From Acholeplasmataceae bacterium UBA4853 (GTDB lineage Bacteria; Bacillota_I; Bacilli_A; Acholeplasmatales; Acholeplasmataceae), in the NCBI GenBank assembly GCA_002399815.1, contig DHEJ01000043.1, positions 1 through 7,905 of the forward strand: DNA of 7,905 nucleotides, given 5' to 3'. The position numbers and the translations under genes are program-made. Positions 1 to 6,719 of this stretch are shown in pieces (position 1 is the first letter of the stretch; every line of letters begins with the position of its first letter). The notes below the pieces were generated by a model. That model saw only the letters and a program-made list of their open reading frames with translations, was not told the DNA's origin and made no database searches.

Positions 1-27
1 ATGGAACTTTTTTTCATATGTTAATCT

Positions 28-54
28 TTGATTTATCACTTTAAATGATATAAT
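28..54 (+). promoter_or_regulatory. Extended -10 promoter of the HprK-like gene
   Basis: A perfect TATAAT lies at 49-54, preceded by TG one base upstream (46-47), which gives an extended -10 (TGATATAAT). The best -35 is TTGATT at 28-33 with a short 15-nt spacer, so the extended -10 probably does most of the work. Transcription would start near 61, leaving a 5' leader of about 24 nt before the ATG at 85. Confidence 0.6.
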
Positions 55-73
55 CATTATGTAGCATATAGGC

Positions 74-80
74 AGGTGGA
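74..80 (+). promoter_or_regulatory. Shine-Dalgarno site that sets the HprK-like start at 85
   Basis: AGGTGGA lies 4-5 nt before the ATG at 85. The in-frame GTG at 76 sits inside this ribosome-binding site and has no purine-rich site of its own, so it is unlikely to be the start. Confidence 0.65.
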
Positions 81-84
81 ATCT

Positions 85-885
85 ATGAAAAACTATTTAA
101 TTGCAGGCATTAAGATTGCGTTTGATTATCGTTATGATCACTACTTCAAAAATAATATAGAAGCATATACTTATGATGGTAATGATGTTGATCATACAAT
201 CGTTATTAAGTATGCTTTAACGCTTGATGAACCAAAAACTGGTTTATTTAAGATTTTTTCAAGAAGTGTTTCAGGTGTTAAATCATATATGACATTTGAT
301 AAAGACTATAAAAATATTGAGATTTGGATTGATGAAGATACCTTTACAGATCCGGCAACTGCCGAATATATTTATTCTGGCATGGTATTTTTAGAACTTG
401 CTCAAAAACATGGATTATTACCACTTCATGGTTCTGCAATTAACTATAAAGGTGATGTAATTTTATTTGCAGCTCCAAGTGGAACTGGTAAGTCAACCCA
501 TGCCAATATGTGGAAACAATTATATAAAGATGATGTAAGCTGGGTAAACGATGATAAACCGTTACTTGAGATCATTGATGGTAAAACCTATGTATATGGT
601 GCACCATTTAGTGGACAACATCATTCCAATACCAATGAGAAAAAGCCTTTAAAAGCAATTGTATTCTTGAAACAAGGTATTACTGATGAAGTAACGAAGC
701 TTTCTGAAAAAGATGCTTTAAAACATTTAATGAAAAATACATTAAGACCAAGTGAAGAAGCGTTATGGGATCATGCTTTAAAACAATTTGAAGTTATCTT
801 AAATAATATTCCTATTTATATGCTGGATGCATCTTTATCCTTAAATGCAGCTAAAGCTGTCAAAAAAGCCATTTATGGCGCTTAA
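85..885 (+). CDS. HprK/PEPCK-like P-loop kinase (HPr kinase-related protein)
   Basis: The protein has 266 aa from the ATG at 85, chosen over GTG 76 because the Shine-Dalgarno site overlaps the GTG. The N-terminal ~100 residues are poorly conserved and mixed alpha/beta. From residue 114 the HprK/PEPCK-ATP fold is visible: LHGSA (114-118), a Walker A loop APSGTGKST (130-138, Lys136), an NDDKPLL motif (155-161) and then GAPFSGQHHSNTN. It lacks the N-terminal domain of true HPr kinase/phosphorylase, so HPr is an unlikely substrate. Relatives occur beside PqqD and S24/S26 genes and in lasso-peptide loci, where HprK homologues phosphorylate precursor peptides (paeninodin type). A small-molecule or peptide kinase role is therefore plausible but inferred. 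Its partners by family association lie at 4735-5419, beyond the nuclease gene. It has its own promoter and terminator, so it is probably monocistronic. Confidence 0.8.
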   Translation: MKNYLIAGIKIAFDYRYDHYFKNNIEAYTYDGNDVDHTIVIKYALTLDEPKTGLFKIFSRSVSGVKSYMTFDKDYKNIEIWIDEDTFTDPATAEYIYSGMVFLELAQKHGLLPLHGSAINYKGDVILFAAPSGTGKSTHANMWKQLYKDDVSWVNDDKPLLEIIDGKTYVYGAPFSGQHHSNTNEKKPLKAIVFLKQGITDEVTKLSEKDALKHLMKNTLRPSEEALWDHALKQFEVILNNIPIYMLDASLSLNAAKAVKKAIYGA

Positions 886-908
886 TTATCCTTTAAAATG
901 TATCATTT

Positions 909-937
909 AAAATAGTTCTTAGTAAGAACTATTTTTT
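909..937 (+). terminator. Intrinsic terminator after the HprK-like gene
   Basis: A perfect 12-bp stem (909-920 paired with 924-935, core AGTTCTT/AAGAACT) closes a 3-nt AGT loop and runs into a T tract at 932-937. It begins 23 nt after the stop codon, so it separates this gene from the nuclease gene downstream. Confidence 0.85.
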
Positions 938-1009
938 ATTATATATATGAAAATAACATAGGGATTTCAAATCTATTTGTAAAATTTATGTACATAGTTA
1001 TTACTTTAG

Positions 1010-1038
1010 TTGCAATAGCTATTTTTATTAGGTATATT
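1010..1038 (+). promoter_or_regulatory. Sigma-A-type promoter of the nuclease lipoprotein
   Basis: A -35 TTGCAA (1010-1015) and a -10 TATATT (1033-1038) are separated by the optimal 17 nt. Transcription would start at about 1044-1046, after the upstream in-frame ATG at 1042. That is independent evidence for the downstream start at 1087. Confidence 0.6.
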
Positions 1039-1077
1039 TAAATGTTGCTCAAATTATTTTATGAATGGAAGAAGAAT

Positions 1078-1081
1078 GAGG
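1078..1081 (+). promoter_or_regulatory. Shine-Dalgarno site of the nuclease lipoprotein
   Basis: GAGG within AATGAGGAA lies 5 nt before the ATG at 1087 and only 2 nt before the ATG at 1084. The spacing favours 1087, which gives a textbook lipoprotein signal peptide beginning MKKII. Confidence 0.55.
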
Positions 1082-1086
1082 AAATG

Positions 1087-4000
1087 ATGAAAAAAATAAT
1101 TTTAATGGTGCTTTCGCTTTTATCTACACTGGTATTAATTTCTTGTGTGGACCCTGTTGTTGAAGACACTTTAATTAATGAAGTATATGATAAAGTTGAA
1201 GTGCTTTATCAAACAGGTGATCAAATTGATCATGTTACAAAAGATTTGATGTTACCACTTGCAGTATTAGGGTTTACAGATGCAAGTATTTCATGGGAAT
1301 CAAGTAATGTTGAAGTCATCCAAATTTCAGGTGTAACAGGTATTGTTACACGTCAAAATAGTGATACATTAGTAACTATTACTGCACAAATTACTTTAGG
1401 TGGACAGAAACGCTCTAAAGAATTTATAGTGACAGTAATTAAAAAATCAGATGCTATAGATACAGTAAAACCAATCATTAGTGGTACAAAAGACTTTTTA
1501 GTGAACGTAGGGGATTTAGAACCTAATTATTTAGAAGGTGTGACTGCTTTAGATGATCAAGATGGTATTGTTTTAGTAACGGTTGATGATAGTTTAGTTA
1601 ATTTAAATAAAGTGGGAACTTATGCACTTATTTATAGTGCATCTGATCAATCAGGAAATACTGAAACCATTGAAGTGAGTGTTGTTGTAAGAAGTACTGA
1701 TAAGTCTGAAACACTACTTTATTTCTTTGAGTTTCCAAGCACTGATTTAGGTCATGGTTATTCTGATCCAGCAGTGAGTGCAGATATTATAAACTCTGTT
1801 GATAATACACAGTTTTTAATTAATAAGAAACGTGCAAATACAGGTACTTCTGAAGAAGGTTTAGTTATTTCTGGGGCTTCTGCATCAGAAACTATTGGTT
1901 ATGTTGAATTTGACTTTGGCCAAGTAGTTACTAAAATTACATTTATGGCGCGTATTTGGGGAGAAAACGATCTTTTAAATTTAACTGTTGGTAAATTCCA
2001 AGAAAAAGTTGGCGATACATGGGTTGATCTAGTAGATTTAGTAACTGTTTTAGAAGGTTCAACAACATTTGTTGAAATTGAAGTTACAGAGCTTAGCGCA
2101 AGTATGTACCGTTTATATGTAGAAGGTACGATTGGTACAGGAAATACTGCACGTATCGTATTTGATGATTTTAAAGTATTTAATGGTGATGCAAGTGATT
2201 CAAATGTGACATTTAGTGGACTTAAGGATTATGAACTTGTATTAGGTAGTGATGAACCAAATTATTTAGAAGGTGTTACGGCTAAAGATAGTTTAGGTAA
2301 TTCTGTGGATGTTGTTATTAAAAATAGCACAGTTAACATGAATGAAATTGGCGACTATGTTGTAACATTGGTAGCTCTTGATAGTCTTGGTAATGAATTT
2401 GAAAGAGAAATCAAGGTCAAGGTTATTGATGAACCATCCTCAGTAGGTCAAACATTTGTTGAAAACTTTAGTACATTTAGTTTAGCTGGTTCTGGTTATG
2501 TCAGTGGATCATTTGTTGGCGTTAAAGGTATTACATGGACTTATGTTGGCGCTAGAGGAGATTTAGCACTTAATGGTAGTGCATTAACCTTTGGTGGTAG
2601 AAACAATGATAATTCAAGCTTAAAAGCAACTATAGATGGTGGTATTTCAACACTATCTATAAGTTATAAAAATCCATTTACAAACAGTCAAGATTATGGT
2701 GTTTACATCAATGATGTTTCTGTTGGTACAATGAATGCACAAGCTGGTGCTGGTGTATTTACATATACATTTGCAGAACCTGTTAGTGGAGCATTTACAA
2801 TAGAAATTAAACCGGTTGCAGCAAATGATTCAAGAAGACAAATTACAATTGATGATATTACGTGGCAAGATAAACCCGTTAACTTAAAACCAGTTGAACA
2901 ATTAAATGCTGAAAGTGATAGAAATGCTTTAAGTATTCCTTTAAGCTTTATTGCAAATCAAGTGATTAACTTAATTAAAGTGGGTGCTAAAGGTAGTACG
3001 ATTCAATGGGCTTATAGTGATTTAAATAATGTTGATAATAATTTAGTTAATTTAGAAACTGGTGCAGTAACTATACCAGCAGTTGGTCAGAAGACTGTAA
3101 GTATTACAGCATCGATTATAAATGGTGAGTTTTCTTACCATAAAACCTTTAATTTATTCATTGGTGAAGGTGATGCAAAATTAGTTAGTGCAATTAGAGC
3201 ACTAAGTAATGGTGCACATGCAAGAACTAAAGGGGTTGTAACATCGATTTATCAAACAGCGACTGAAAGTTTCTTCTTTATTGAAGATGGTTCTGCTGGA
3301 ATTTATGTAGTTAGCCCATTAAATTTATCAAATACTCTGACTGTTGGTAGTGAAGTAGAAGTTAAGGGTACTAAGGATTTAATTAATAATCAAGTACTTA
3401 TTGATCAAATTAGAGAAATTAACGTACTTGGAACAAAAGCTGTTCCAAACACAGTAGTAACAAAAGATACATTAAGTTTAAATGCTGGTAAGTTTGTCTC
3501 ATTATCTGGATTATTATCAAGAAAATATACAGTAGCAGCGGATAGCTTTATCTTAGAAACGATTAAAGGACCAGTTACTTTATTAATTCCAAGTAATCTA
3601 GATAGTTCAGAAAAAACATTAATCATAAATAAATTAATGAATGTGGATGCAGGAATGAATGTATCTGTATTAGCACCAGTTTATAATCAAGGTTCTAATT
3701 ACTATTTATATGTAACTAAAGCTTCAAATATTACTGTAGATCAAACCATTGATTTTAACCAAGTATCCAGTGTGATTCTTGCAAACCTAGTTATGCCTAA
3801 TTATGAAGGGCATGTAAGTTCTAACTTAATTTTAACAAGTTCTAGCAATCTACTCTTTAATGCAAGTATCTCATGGGTAAGTAGTAACCCAGGAGTTTTA
3901 TCAAATACTGGAGTGATTACAGCACAAGAAAATGATACAGTTGTTCAATTAAGTTATACCATTACATTTGATAGTGAAGTTGTAGAAACTAAGACATTTA

Positions 4001-4599
4001 ATGTAACAGTGATGGCATTAAGTAGTTATGATGGCTATTATGCAAGTCTAAAAGGACTTACTGGTGCACAGTTAAAAGCTGAAGTCATTTCATTAATTAA
4101 GTCTAAAGGTACTGCAACAGGATCAACATCTCAAGTTCAAACTGTTGATTCATACCAAGGTAAATATTACTTAATTTATACCGGTTTTGGTGCATATGGT
4201 AATAGAGAACACGTATGGCCGAATTCTAAACTCGGTAATGCACCAGATTATGACTTACATAATCTTCGTGCAGCGAACACAAGTGTCAATTCAACCCGAT
4301 CAAACTTCCCATTCACAAACTCAGTTACAGGCTTAAGCTGGCAAAAAGTTGGGTCAGCATTCTACCCTGGTAGCGAGCATGTGGGTGATGTAGCAAGAAT
4401 TATTTTATATATTCATATTAGATATAGTTTGAGCTTAAATCCTCAAACAGTGGGTAACATTGATATGTTCTTAACGTGGCATGATCAAGACCCAGTATCT
4501 GACTTTGAAATTTCAAGAAATGGTAAGATTGAAAGCATTCAAAAGAATCGTAATCCATTTATTGACCATCCAGAGTTAGTGAGTGTATTATTTAGTTAA
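1087..4599 (+). CDS. Multidomain surface lipoprotein with C-terminal endonuclease I (EndA/NucM-like) domain
   Basis: The protein has 1170 aa. A type II signal peptide ends in lipobox LISC, with Cys20 as lipid anchor. In order I see: an atrophied bacterial Ig-like (aBig) domain ~27-121; a DUF5011-like Ig domain ~128-203; a beta-sandwich region ~206-368; a second DUF5011-like domain ~373-448; a second beta-sandwich ~452-595; an aBig-like domain ~598-696; an OB-fold-like region ~697-880; a third aBig ~884-978; and the nuclease ~979-1170. The nuclease has REHVWPNS (Glu1041, general-base His1042), DLHNL (1056-1060), VNSTRSN (Asn1068), GDVARI (1100-1105) and NRNPFIDHPE (1154-1163), all hallmarks of the beta-beta-alpha-metal endonuclease I family (EndA, Vvn, BsnI). 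All expected catalytic residues are present. By family it should cut DNA or RNA non-specifically outside the cell, probably for nutrient salvage. It is flanked by its own promoter and terminator. The upstream ATG at 1042 is rejected because it precedes the predicted transcription start. Confidence 0.9.
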   Translation: MKKIILMVLSLLSTLVLISCVDPVVEDTLINEVYDKVEVLYQTGDQIDHVTKDLMLPLAVLGFTDASISWESSNVEVIQISGVTGIVTRQNSDTLVTITAQITLGGQKRSKEFIVTVIKKSDAIDTVKPIISGTKDFLVNVGDLEPNYLEGVTALDDQDGIVLVTVDDSLVNLNKVGTYALIYSASDQSGNTETIEVSVVVRSTDKSETLLYFFEFPSTDLGHGYSDPAVSADIINSVDNTQFLINKKRANTGTSEEGLVISGASASETIGYVEFDFGQVVTKITFMARIWGENDLLNLTVGKFQEKVGDTWVDLVDLVTVLEGSTTFVEIEVTELSASMYRLYVEGTIGTGNTARIVFDDFKVFNGDASDSNVTFSGLKDYELVLGSDEPNYLEGVTAKDSLGNSVDVVIKNSTVNMNEIGDYVVTLVALDSLGNEFEREIKVKVIDEPSSVGQTFVENFSTFSLAGSGYVSGSFVGVKGITWTYVGARGDLALNGSALTFGGRNNDNSSLKATIDGGISTLSISYKNPFTNSQDYGVYINDVSVGTMNAQAGAGVFTYTFAEPVSGAFTIEIKPVAANDSRRQITIDDITWQDKPVNLKPVEQLNAESDRNALSIPLSFIANQVINLIKVGAKGSTIQWAYSDLNNVDNNLVNLETGAVTIPAVGQKTVSITASIINGEFSYHKTFNLFIGEGDAKLVSAIRALSNGAHARTKGVVTSIYQTATESFFFIEDGSAGIYVVSPLNLSNTLTVGSEVEVKGTKDLINNQVLIDQIREINVLGTKAVPNTVVTKDTLSLNAGKFVSLSGLLSRKYTVAADSFILETIKGPVTLLIPSNLDSSEKTLIINKLMNVDAGMNVSVLAPVYNQGSNYYLYVTKASNITVDQTIDFNQVSSVILANLVMPNYEGHVSSNLILTSSSNLLFNASISWVSSNPGVLSNTGVITAQENDTVVQLSYTITFDSEVVETKTFNVTVMALSSYDGYYASLKGLTGAQLKAEVISLIKSKGTATGSTSQVQTVDSYQGKYYLIYTGFGAYGNREHVWPNSKLGNAPDYDLHNLRAANTSVNSTRSNFPFTNSVTGLSWQKVGSAFYPGSEHVGDVARIILYIHIRYSLSLNPQTVGNIDMFLTWHDQDPVSDFEISRNGKIESIQKNRNPFIDHPELVSVLFS
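1519..2283 (+). repeat. Duplicated DUF5011-like motif inside the nuclease gene
   Basis: The ten-residue motif EPNYLEGVTA is encoded twice, at 1519-1548 and 2254-2283, with about 27 of 30 bases identical. Each copy lies in the same place within a DUF5011-like Ig domain, and each Ig domain is followed by a beta-sandwich ending in a DDF or DDI motif. The rest of the two modules has diverged strongly, so this is an old or selectively conserved module duplication rather than a recent one. Confidence 0.6.
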
Positions 4600-4604
4600 C
4601 AATC

Positions 4605-4646
4605 AAAGACTATGCATCCTTATATGAGTTAGGGTGCATAGTTTTT
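4605..4646 (+). terminator. Intrinsic terminator after the nuclease lipoprotein
   Basis: A 16-bp stem pairs 4605-4620 with 4631-4646 (core ACTATGCATCC/GGGTGCATAGT, two G-U pairs) around a 10-nt loop. The 3' arm ends in TTTTT. It starts 5 nt after the stop codon. Confidence 0.85.
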
Positions 4647-4671
4647 ATTATCGTTTAATAGTTAAGGTTTA

Positions 4672-4680
4672 TGTTAAAAT
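4672..4680 (+). promoter_or_regulatory. Probable extended -10 promoter of the PqqD-S24/S26 pair
   Basis: TGTTAAAAT provides TG plus a TAAAAT hexamer (4675-4680). No good -35 is seen at 17 nt spacing, so the assignment rests on the extended -10 and on the need for a promoter after the terminator at 4605-4646. An alternative TATAAA lies at 4714-4719, but it would place the transcription start at or past the ribosome-binding site. Confidence 0.4.
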
Positions 4681-4723
4681 AGGTTTAAAGATGTGATATG
4701 TTTATAGTATATATATAAATTTT

Positions 4724-4730
4724 GGAGGGG
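4724..4730 (+). promoter_or_regulatory. Strong Shine-Dalgarno site of the PqqD gene
   Basis: GGAGGGG, with core GGAGG at 4724-4728, lies 3 nt before ATG 4732 and 6 nt before ATG 4735. The spacing favours the second ATG. Confidence 0.6.
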
Positions 4731-4734
4731 TATG

Positions 4735-4998
4735 ATGAGGGTAAAAAAAGACTTTATTTTAAAAACAGTTGGAGATCAAATCATTGTCGTTCCAGTTGGT
4801 ATTGAAGCCGTTAAATTTCATGGTATGATTAGCTTAAATGAAACAGGGAAATTACTCTTTGAATATTTAAGTGAAGATAGAAGTATTGAAGCATTAAAAG
4901 GTTTACTGGTTCAAACATTTGATATATCAGAGGATACTGCATTAAAGGATGTATTAAAATTTATTAAGGTATTAGAAACACACCACATATTGGAGTAA
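4735..4998 (+). CDS. PqqD-family protein (RiPP recognition element fold)
   Basis: The protein has 87 aa, a normal length for stand-alone PqqD. The pattern fits the family closely: a short beta-rich N-terminus (FILKTVGDQIIVVPVG), then the hallmark KFHGMISLNETGKLLFEYL, then a helical C-terminus with DISEDTALKDVLKFIKVLE. PqqD proteins adopt a small winged-helix fold that binds the leader of a precursor peptide and delivers it to a modifying enzyme. No precursor or radical SAM partner is visible in this window. The next gene starts 4 nt downstream, so the two are almost certainly co-transcribed and translationally coupled. An in-frame ATG three bases upstream (4732) is possible but is too close to the Shine-Dalgarno site. 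No membrane segment; cytosolic. The family call is firm, but the substrate is unknown. Confidence 0.87.
   Translation: MRVKKDFILKTVGDQIIVVPVGIEAVKFHGMISLNETGKLLFEYLSEDRSIEALKGLLVQTFDISEDTALKDVLKFIKVLETHHILE
4992..4995 (+). promoter_or_regulatory. Shine-Dalgarno site inside the end of the PqqD gene, deciding a TTG start
   Basis: GGAG, embedded in the last codons of the PqqD gene, lies 7 nt before TTG 5003. No ATG or GTG lies in this frame near the site, so TTG is the start and translation is probably coupled to the upstream gene. Confidence 0.6.
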
Positions 4999-5002
4999 TC
5001 AT

Positions 5003-5419
5003 TTGAAAAAGATTGTTTTAGATAATGAACTTTTTATGACTGAGGTTAATAGTTATTTAAATTCTGGTCAAACTGTAGAAATTAAGGTTAGGGGACATTC
5101 AATGTTACCTTTTTACCGACATGAAAAAACAGTAGTGAGTTTAAAGAAAAAAGATGATTATGTAGTTAATGATGTTGTTTTATTTAAGTATCAAAATCAA
5201 TACATCCTACATCGGATTATTAAAATTAAAAATGATTTTTATCATATATTAGGTGATGGGTCATTTACGGTTCATGTGTTAGGTAAAGAGGATATCTTAG
5301 GTTATGTATTAGACTTTAAAACTAATGGTAAACAGATTAAAAACTATATGTTTAAAGTAAAACTTTGGAGGCTTTTTTCTCCTTTTAAAAGAATCTTACT
5401 TAAGTTTGTTAGAAAATAG
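5003..5419 (+). CDS. S24/S26-family peptidase-like protein (SipW/ER-type signal peptidase fold, no N-terminal anchor)
   Basis: The protein has 138 aa and starts at TTG 5003. The signature is VRGHSMLPFY with putative nucleophile Ser33, followed by YILHRIIKI with His70-Arg71 and ILGDGS with Asp85. This Ser/His/Asp pattern resembles the SipW or ER-type signal peptidase branch rather than the Ser/Lys type. Unlike true signal peptidases it has no N-terminal membrane helix. A basic amphipathic tail from Trp122 to the end (WRLFSPFKRILLKFVRK) could touch the membrane. Proteins of this kind recur next to PqqD and HprK-like genes. Whether they cleave a peptide leader is not established, so proteolysis is an inference from the intact dyad. 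It is the second gene of the pair with PqqD. No terminator follows, so read-through towards the next lipoprotein is possible. Confidence 0.8.
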   Translation: MKKIVLDNELFMTEVNSYLNSGQTVEIKVRGHSMLPFYRHEKTVVSLKKKDDYVVNDVVLFKYQNQYILHRIIKIKNDFYHILGDGSFTVHVLGKEDILGYVLDFKTNGKQIKNYMFKVKLWRLFSPFKRILLKFVRK

Positions 5420-5566
5420 GTACAATGACATAGATTTATAGTGTAATTTAGAATAAATAAGCATAGAATAATATTAAGGGTGGTTCAATCATTTAAAGTT
5501 ATCGATAAGAAATTAAAACATCATAAATTTATGAGGGTTAATTCATTAGAAATAATTGAATAATTA
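5420..5566 (+). other. Short intergenic stretch with a cryptic 27-codon frame
   Basis: No terminator-like GC hairpin is seen here. A frame runs from GTG 5480 to TAA 5563 and would encode a 27-aa Lys/His-rich peptide (begins VVQSFKVIDKK, ends MRVNSLEIIE). The purine-rich AAGGGTGG (5476-5483) overlaps the GTG rather than preceding it, so translation from it is doubtful. The frame stays open upstream to 5447. It could be a small peptide gene, a decayed gene end or chance. I do not recognise it. Confidence 0.2.
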
Positions 5567-5575
5567 TGTTACAAT
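5567..5575 (+). promoter_or_regulatory. Extended -10 promoter of the second lipoprotein
   Basis: TGTTACAAT gives TG plus TACAAT (5570-5575). A weak -35, TTAGAA (5546-5551), sits 18 nt upstream. The predicted transcription start near 5582 leaves a leader of about 18 nt to ATG 5600 and makes ATG 5588 an unlikely start. Confidence 0.5.
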
Positions 5576-5589
5576 GTCATACTACTTAT

Positions 5590-5594
5590 GGGAG
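5590..5594 (+). promoter_or_regulatory. Shine-Dalgarno site that sets the second lipoprotein start at 5600
   Basis: GGGAG lies 5 nt before ATG 5600. The upstream in-frame ATG 5588 overlaps this site and lacks a ribosome-binding site of its own. Confidence 0.65.
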
Positions 5595-5599
5595 CGTGT

Positions 5600-6715
5600 A
5601 TGAGAAAATATTTATCATTTCTTATTTTAGGTATCATCATCGTGTTAAGCGCATGTTCAAGTCAAATAACACTGGACAGATTAAAAAAACCGATCAATTT
5701 AGAAGTACATAAAAATGTACTTTCCTTTGATCCTGTTTTTAATGCTGAAATGTATATCATCAATGCTAATTCAGTCAATATTGAAGTTTCTGAAACCACA
5801 TATACATTTACCGAAGAAGGTACTTACCGCGTTAGAGTTCAAGCAATATCTAGTCATCATCTAGATTCACTTTTTTCTGAAAGTGTAACGGTTGATGTTA
5901 AATATTTAGAGTATCCAAATGATGTAAAGATTGTTAATAATTTAATTGATTTTGAAAAAGATTTATATGTTGATGATTATCTAATTGAAATTAATGGAAT
6001 TGAGTATCACACCATAAGTGATATCATGCCTTATTTATTACCAGGGACCTATGATGTTCGAGTTAAAGCATTATCAGATACGTATATGGATTCTGAGTAT
6101 TCACCGTTAAAAAGACTTATTTTAACGGAAGATGCACGTCTAAATACTGAAGAAAGCTATGTATATAGTGAAACATCGATCTTTGATTTACCACTTTATA
6201 CCTACTATGAAAAGTATGTTAATACCTATGAGTTTGAGTATATTGTTAAATTAAAAGATAGTAGTAATGAGATGATTACAAAAATTAGTGCATCAAACCT
6301 ATATGTTACTGAAAATACAGTGTATTTAACGAATAAATTTATATCAACATTAGAAGATACATTAGGTAGTGAAGATTCGCTTGAATATCAATTTATTTTA
6401 AGAACAAATTTAGGTACGCATGAAATTAAGCTAACCAAAACAACTGAAGAAAGACCTTATGTCTTTACTGAATCTTTAGTACAAACAAACTTTCATCATG
6501 ATGTAACATTTGGATTTGAATTATTTAATTTTAAATTTAATGAATTAACCGGTCACGGTATTACAACAGATGATTATGAATTTAAGAACAATATCTTAAC
6601 CATTAAACAATCCTTTATTACAAAAGTATTTAAGAGTGACTTTTCAAAAAATGAACTCACATTTACCTATAAAATAGGCGATAGTTATGTGGGTTATATA
6701 AAGATATCTAAATAA
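5600..6715 (+). CDS. Surface lipoprotein with two FN3-like and two X2-like domains
   Basis: The protein has 371 aa. The signal peptide MRKYLSFLILGIIIVLSAC ends in lipobox LSAC, with Cys19 as the anchor. Residues ~30-102 and ~103-177 form two fibronectin-III-like repeats. Each starts with a short strand, has an aromatic or Asp core such as LSFDPVFNAEMY, and ends with a GTYRVRVQAIS or GTYDVRVKALS strand. Residues ~183-284 and ~285-371 form two further related beta domains. The last reads like an X2 (Ig-like, CBM_X2-type) module: NELTGHGITTDDYEFKNNILTIKQSFI and then LTFTYKIGDS. No catalytic motif is visible, so this is probably a binding or scaffold protein on the outer face of the membrane. A glycan ligand is suggested only by the family of X2 modules. 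It has its own promoter, though co-transcription with the S24/S26 gene is not excluded. It ends at a strong terminator. Confidence 0.7.
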   Translation: MRKYLSFLILGIIIVLSACSSQITLDRLKKPINLEVHKNVLSFDPVFNAEMYIINANSVNIEVSETTYTFTEEGTYRVRVQAISSHHLDSLFSESVTVDVKYLEYPNDVKIVNNLIDFEKDLYVDDYLIEINGIEYHTISDIMPYLLPGTYDVRVKALSDTYMDSEYSPLKRLILTEDARLNTEESYVYSETSIFDLPLYTYYEKYVNTYEFEYIVKLKDSSNEMITKISASNLYVTENTVYLTNKFISTLEDTLGSEDSLEYQFILRTNLGTHEIKLTKTTEERPYVFTESLVQTNFHHDVTFGFELFNFKFNELTGHGITTDDYEFKNNILTIKQSFITKVFKSDFSKNELTFTYKIGDSYVGYIKISK

Positions 6716-6719
6716 AGAT

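Noticed and set aside
1..20. T-rich tract after GGAAC at the left edge, possibly the tail of an upstream gene's terminator. It shares TTTTTCATATG with 7860-7870.
   Set aside because: The hairpin that would precede it is outside the window or absent, and the shared sequence is low-complexity and probably chance.
988..1041. A 17-codon hydrophobic frame (MYIVITLVAIAIFIRYI) before the nuclease lipoprotein.
   Set aside because: It has no ribosome-binding site and overlaps the -35 and -10 of the nuclease promoter. AT-rich DNA readily yields hydrophobic codons.
1042..1086. N-terminal extension of the nuclease lipoprotein from ATG 1042.
   Set aside because: The ATG lies at or before the predicted transcription start, and the extension would put 15 charged residues ahead of a classic lipoprotein signal peptide.
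3405..3626. A 73-codon open frame on the minus strand within the nuclease gene.
   Set aside because: It lies antisense to the OB-like region of a clear gene, has no recognisable family and is explained by codon bias of the plus-strand gene.
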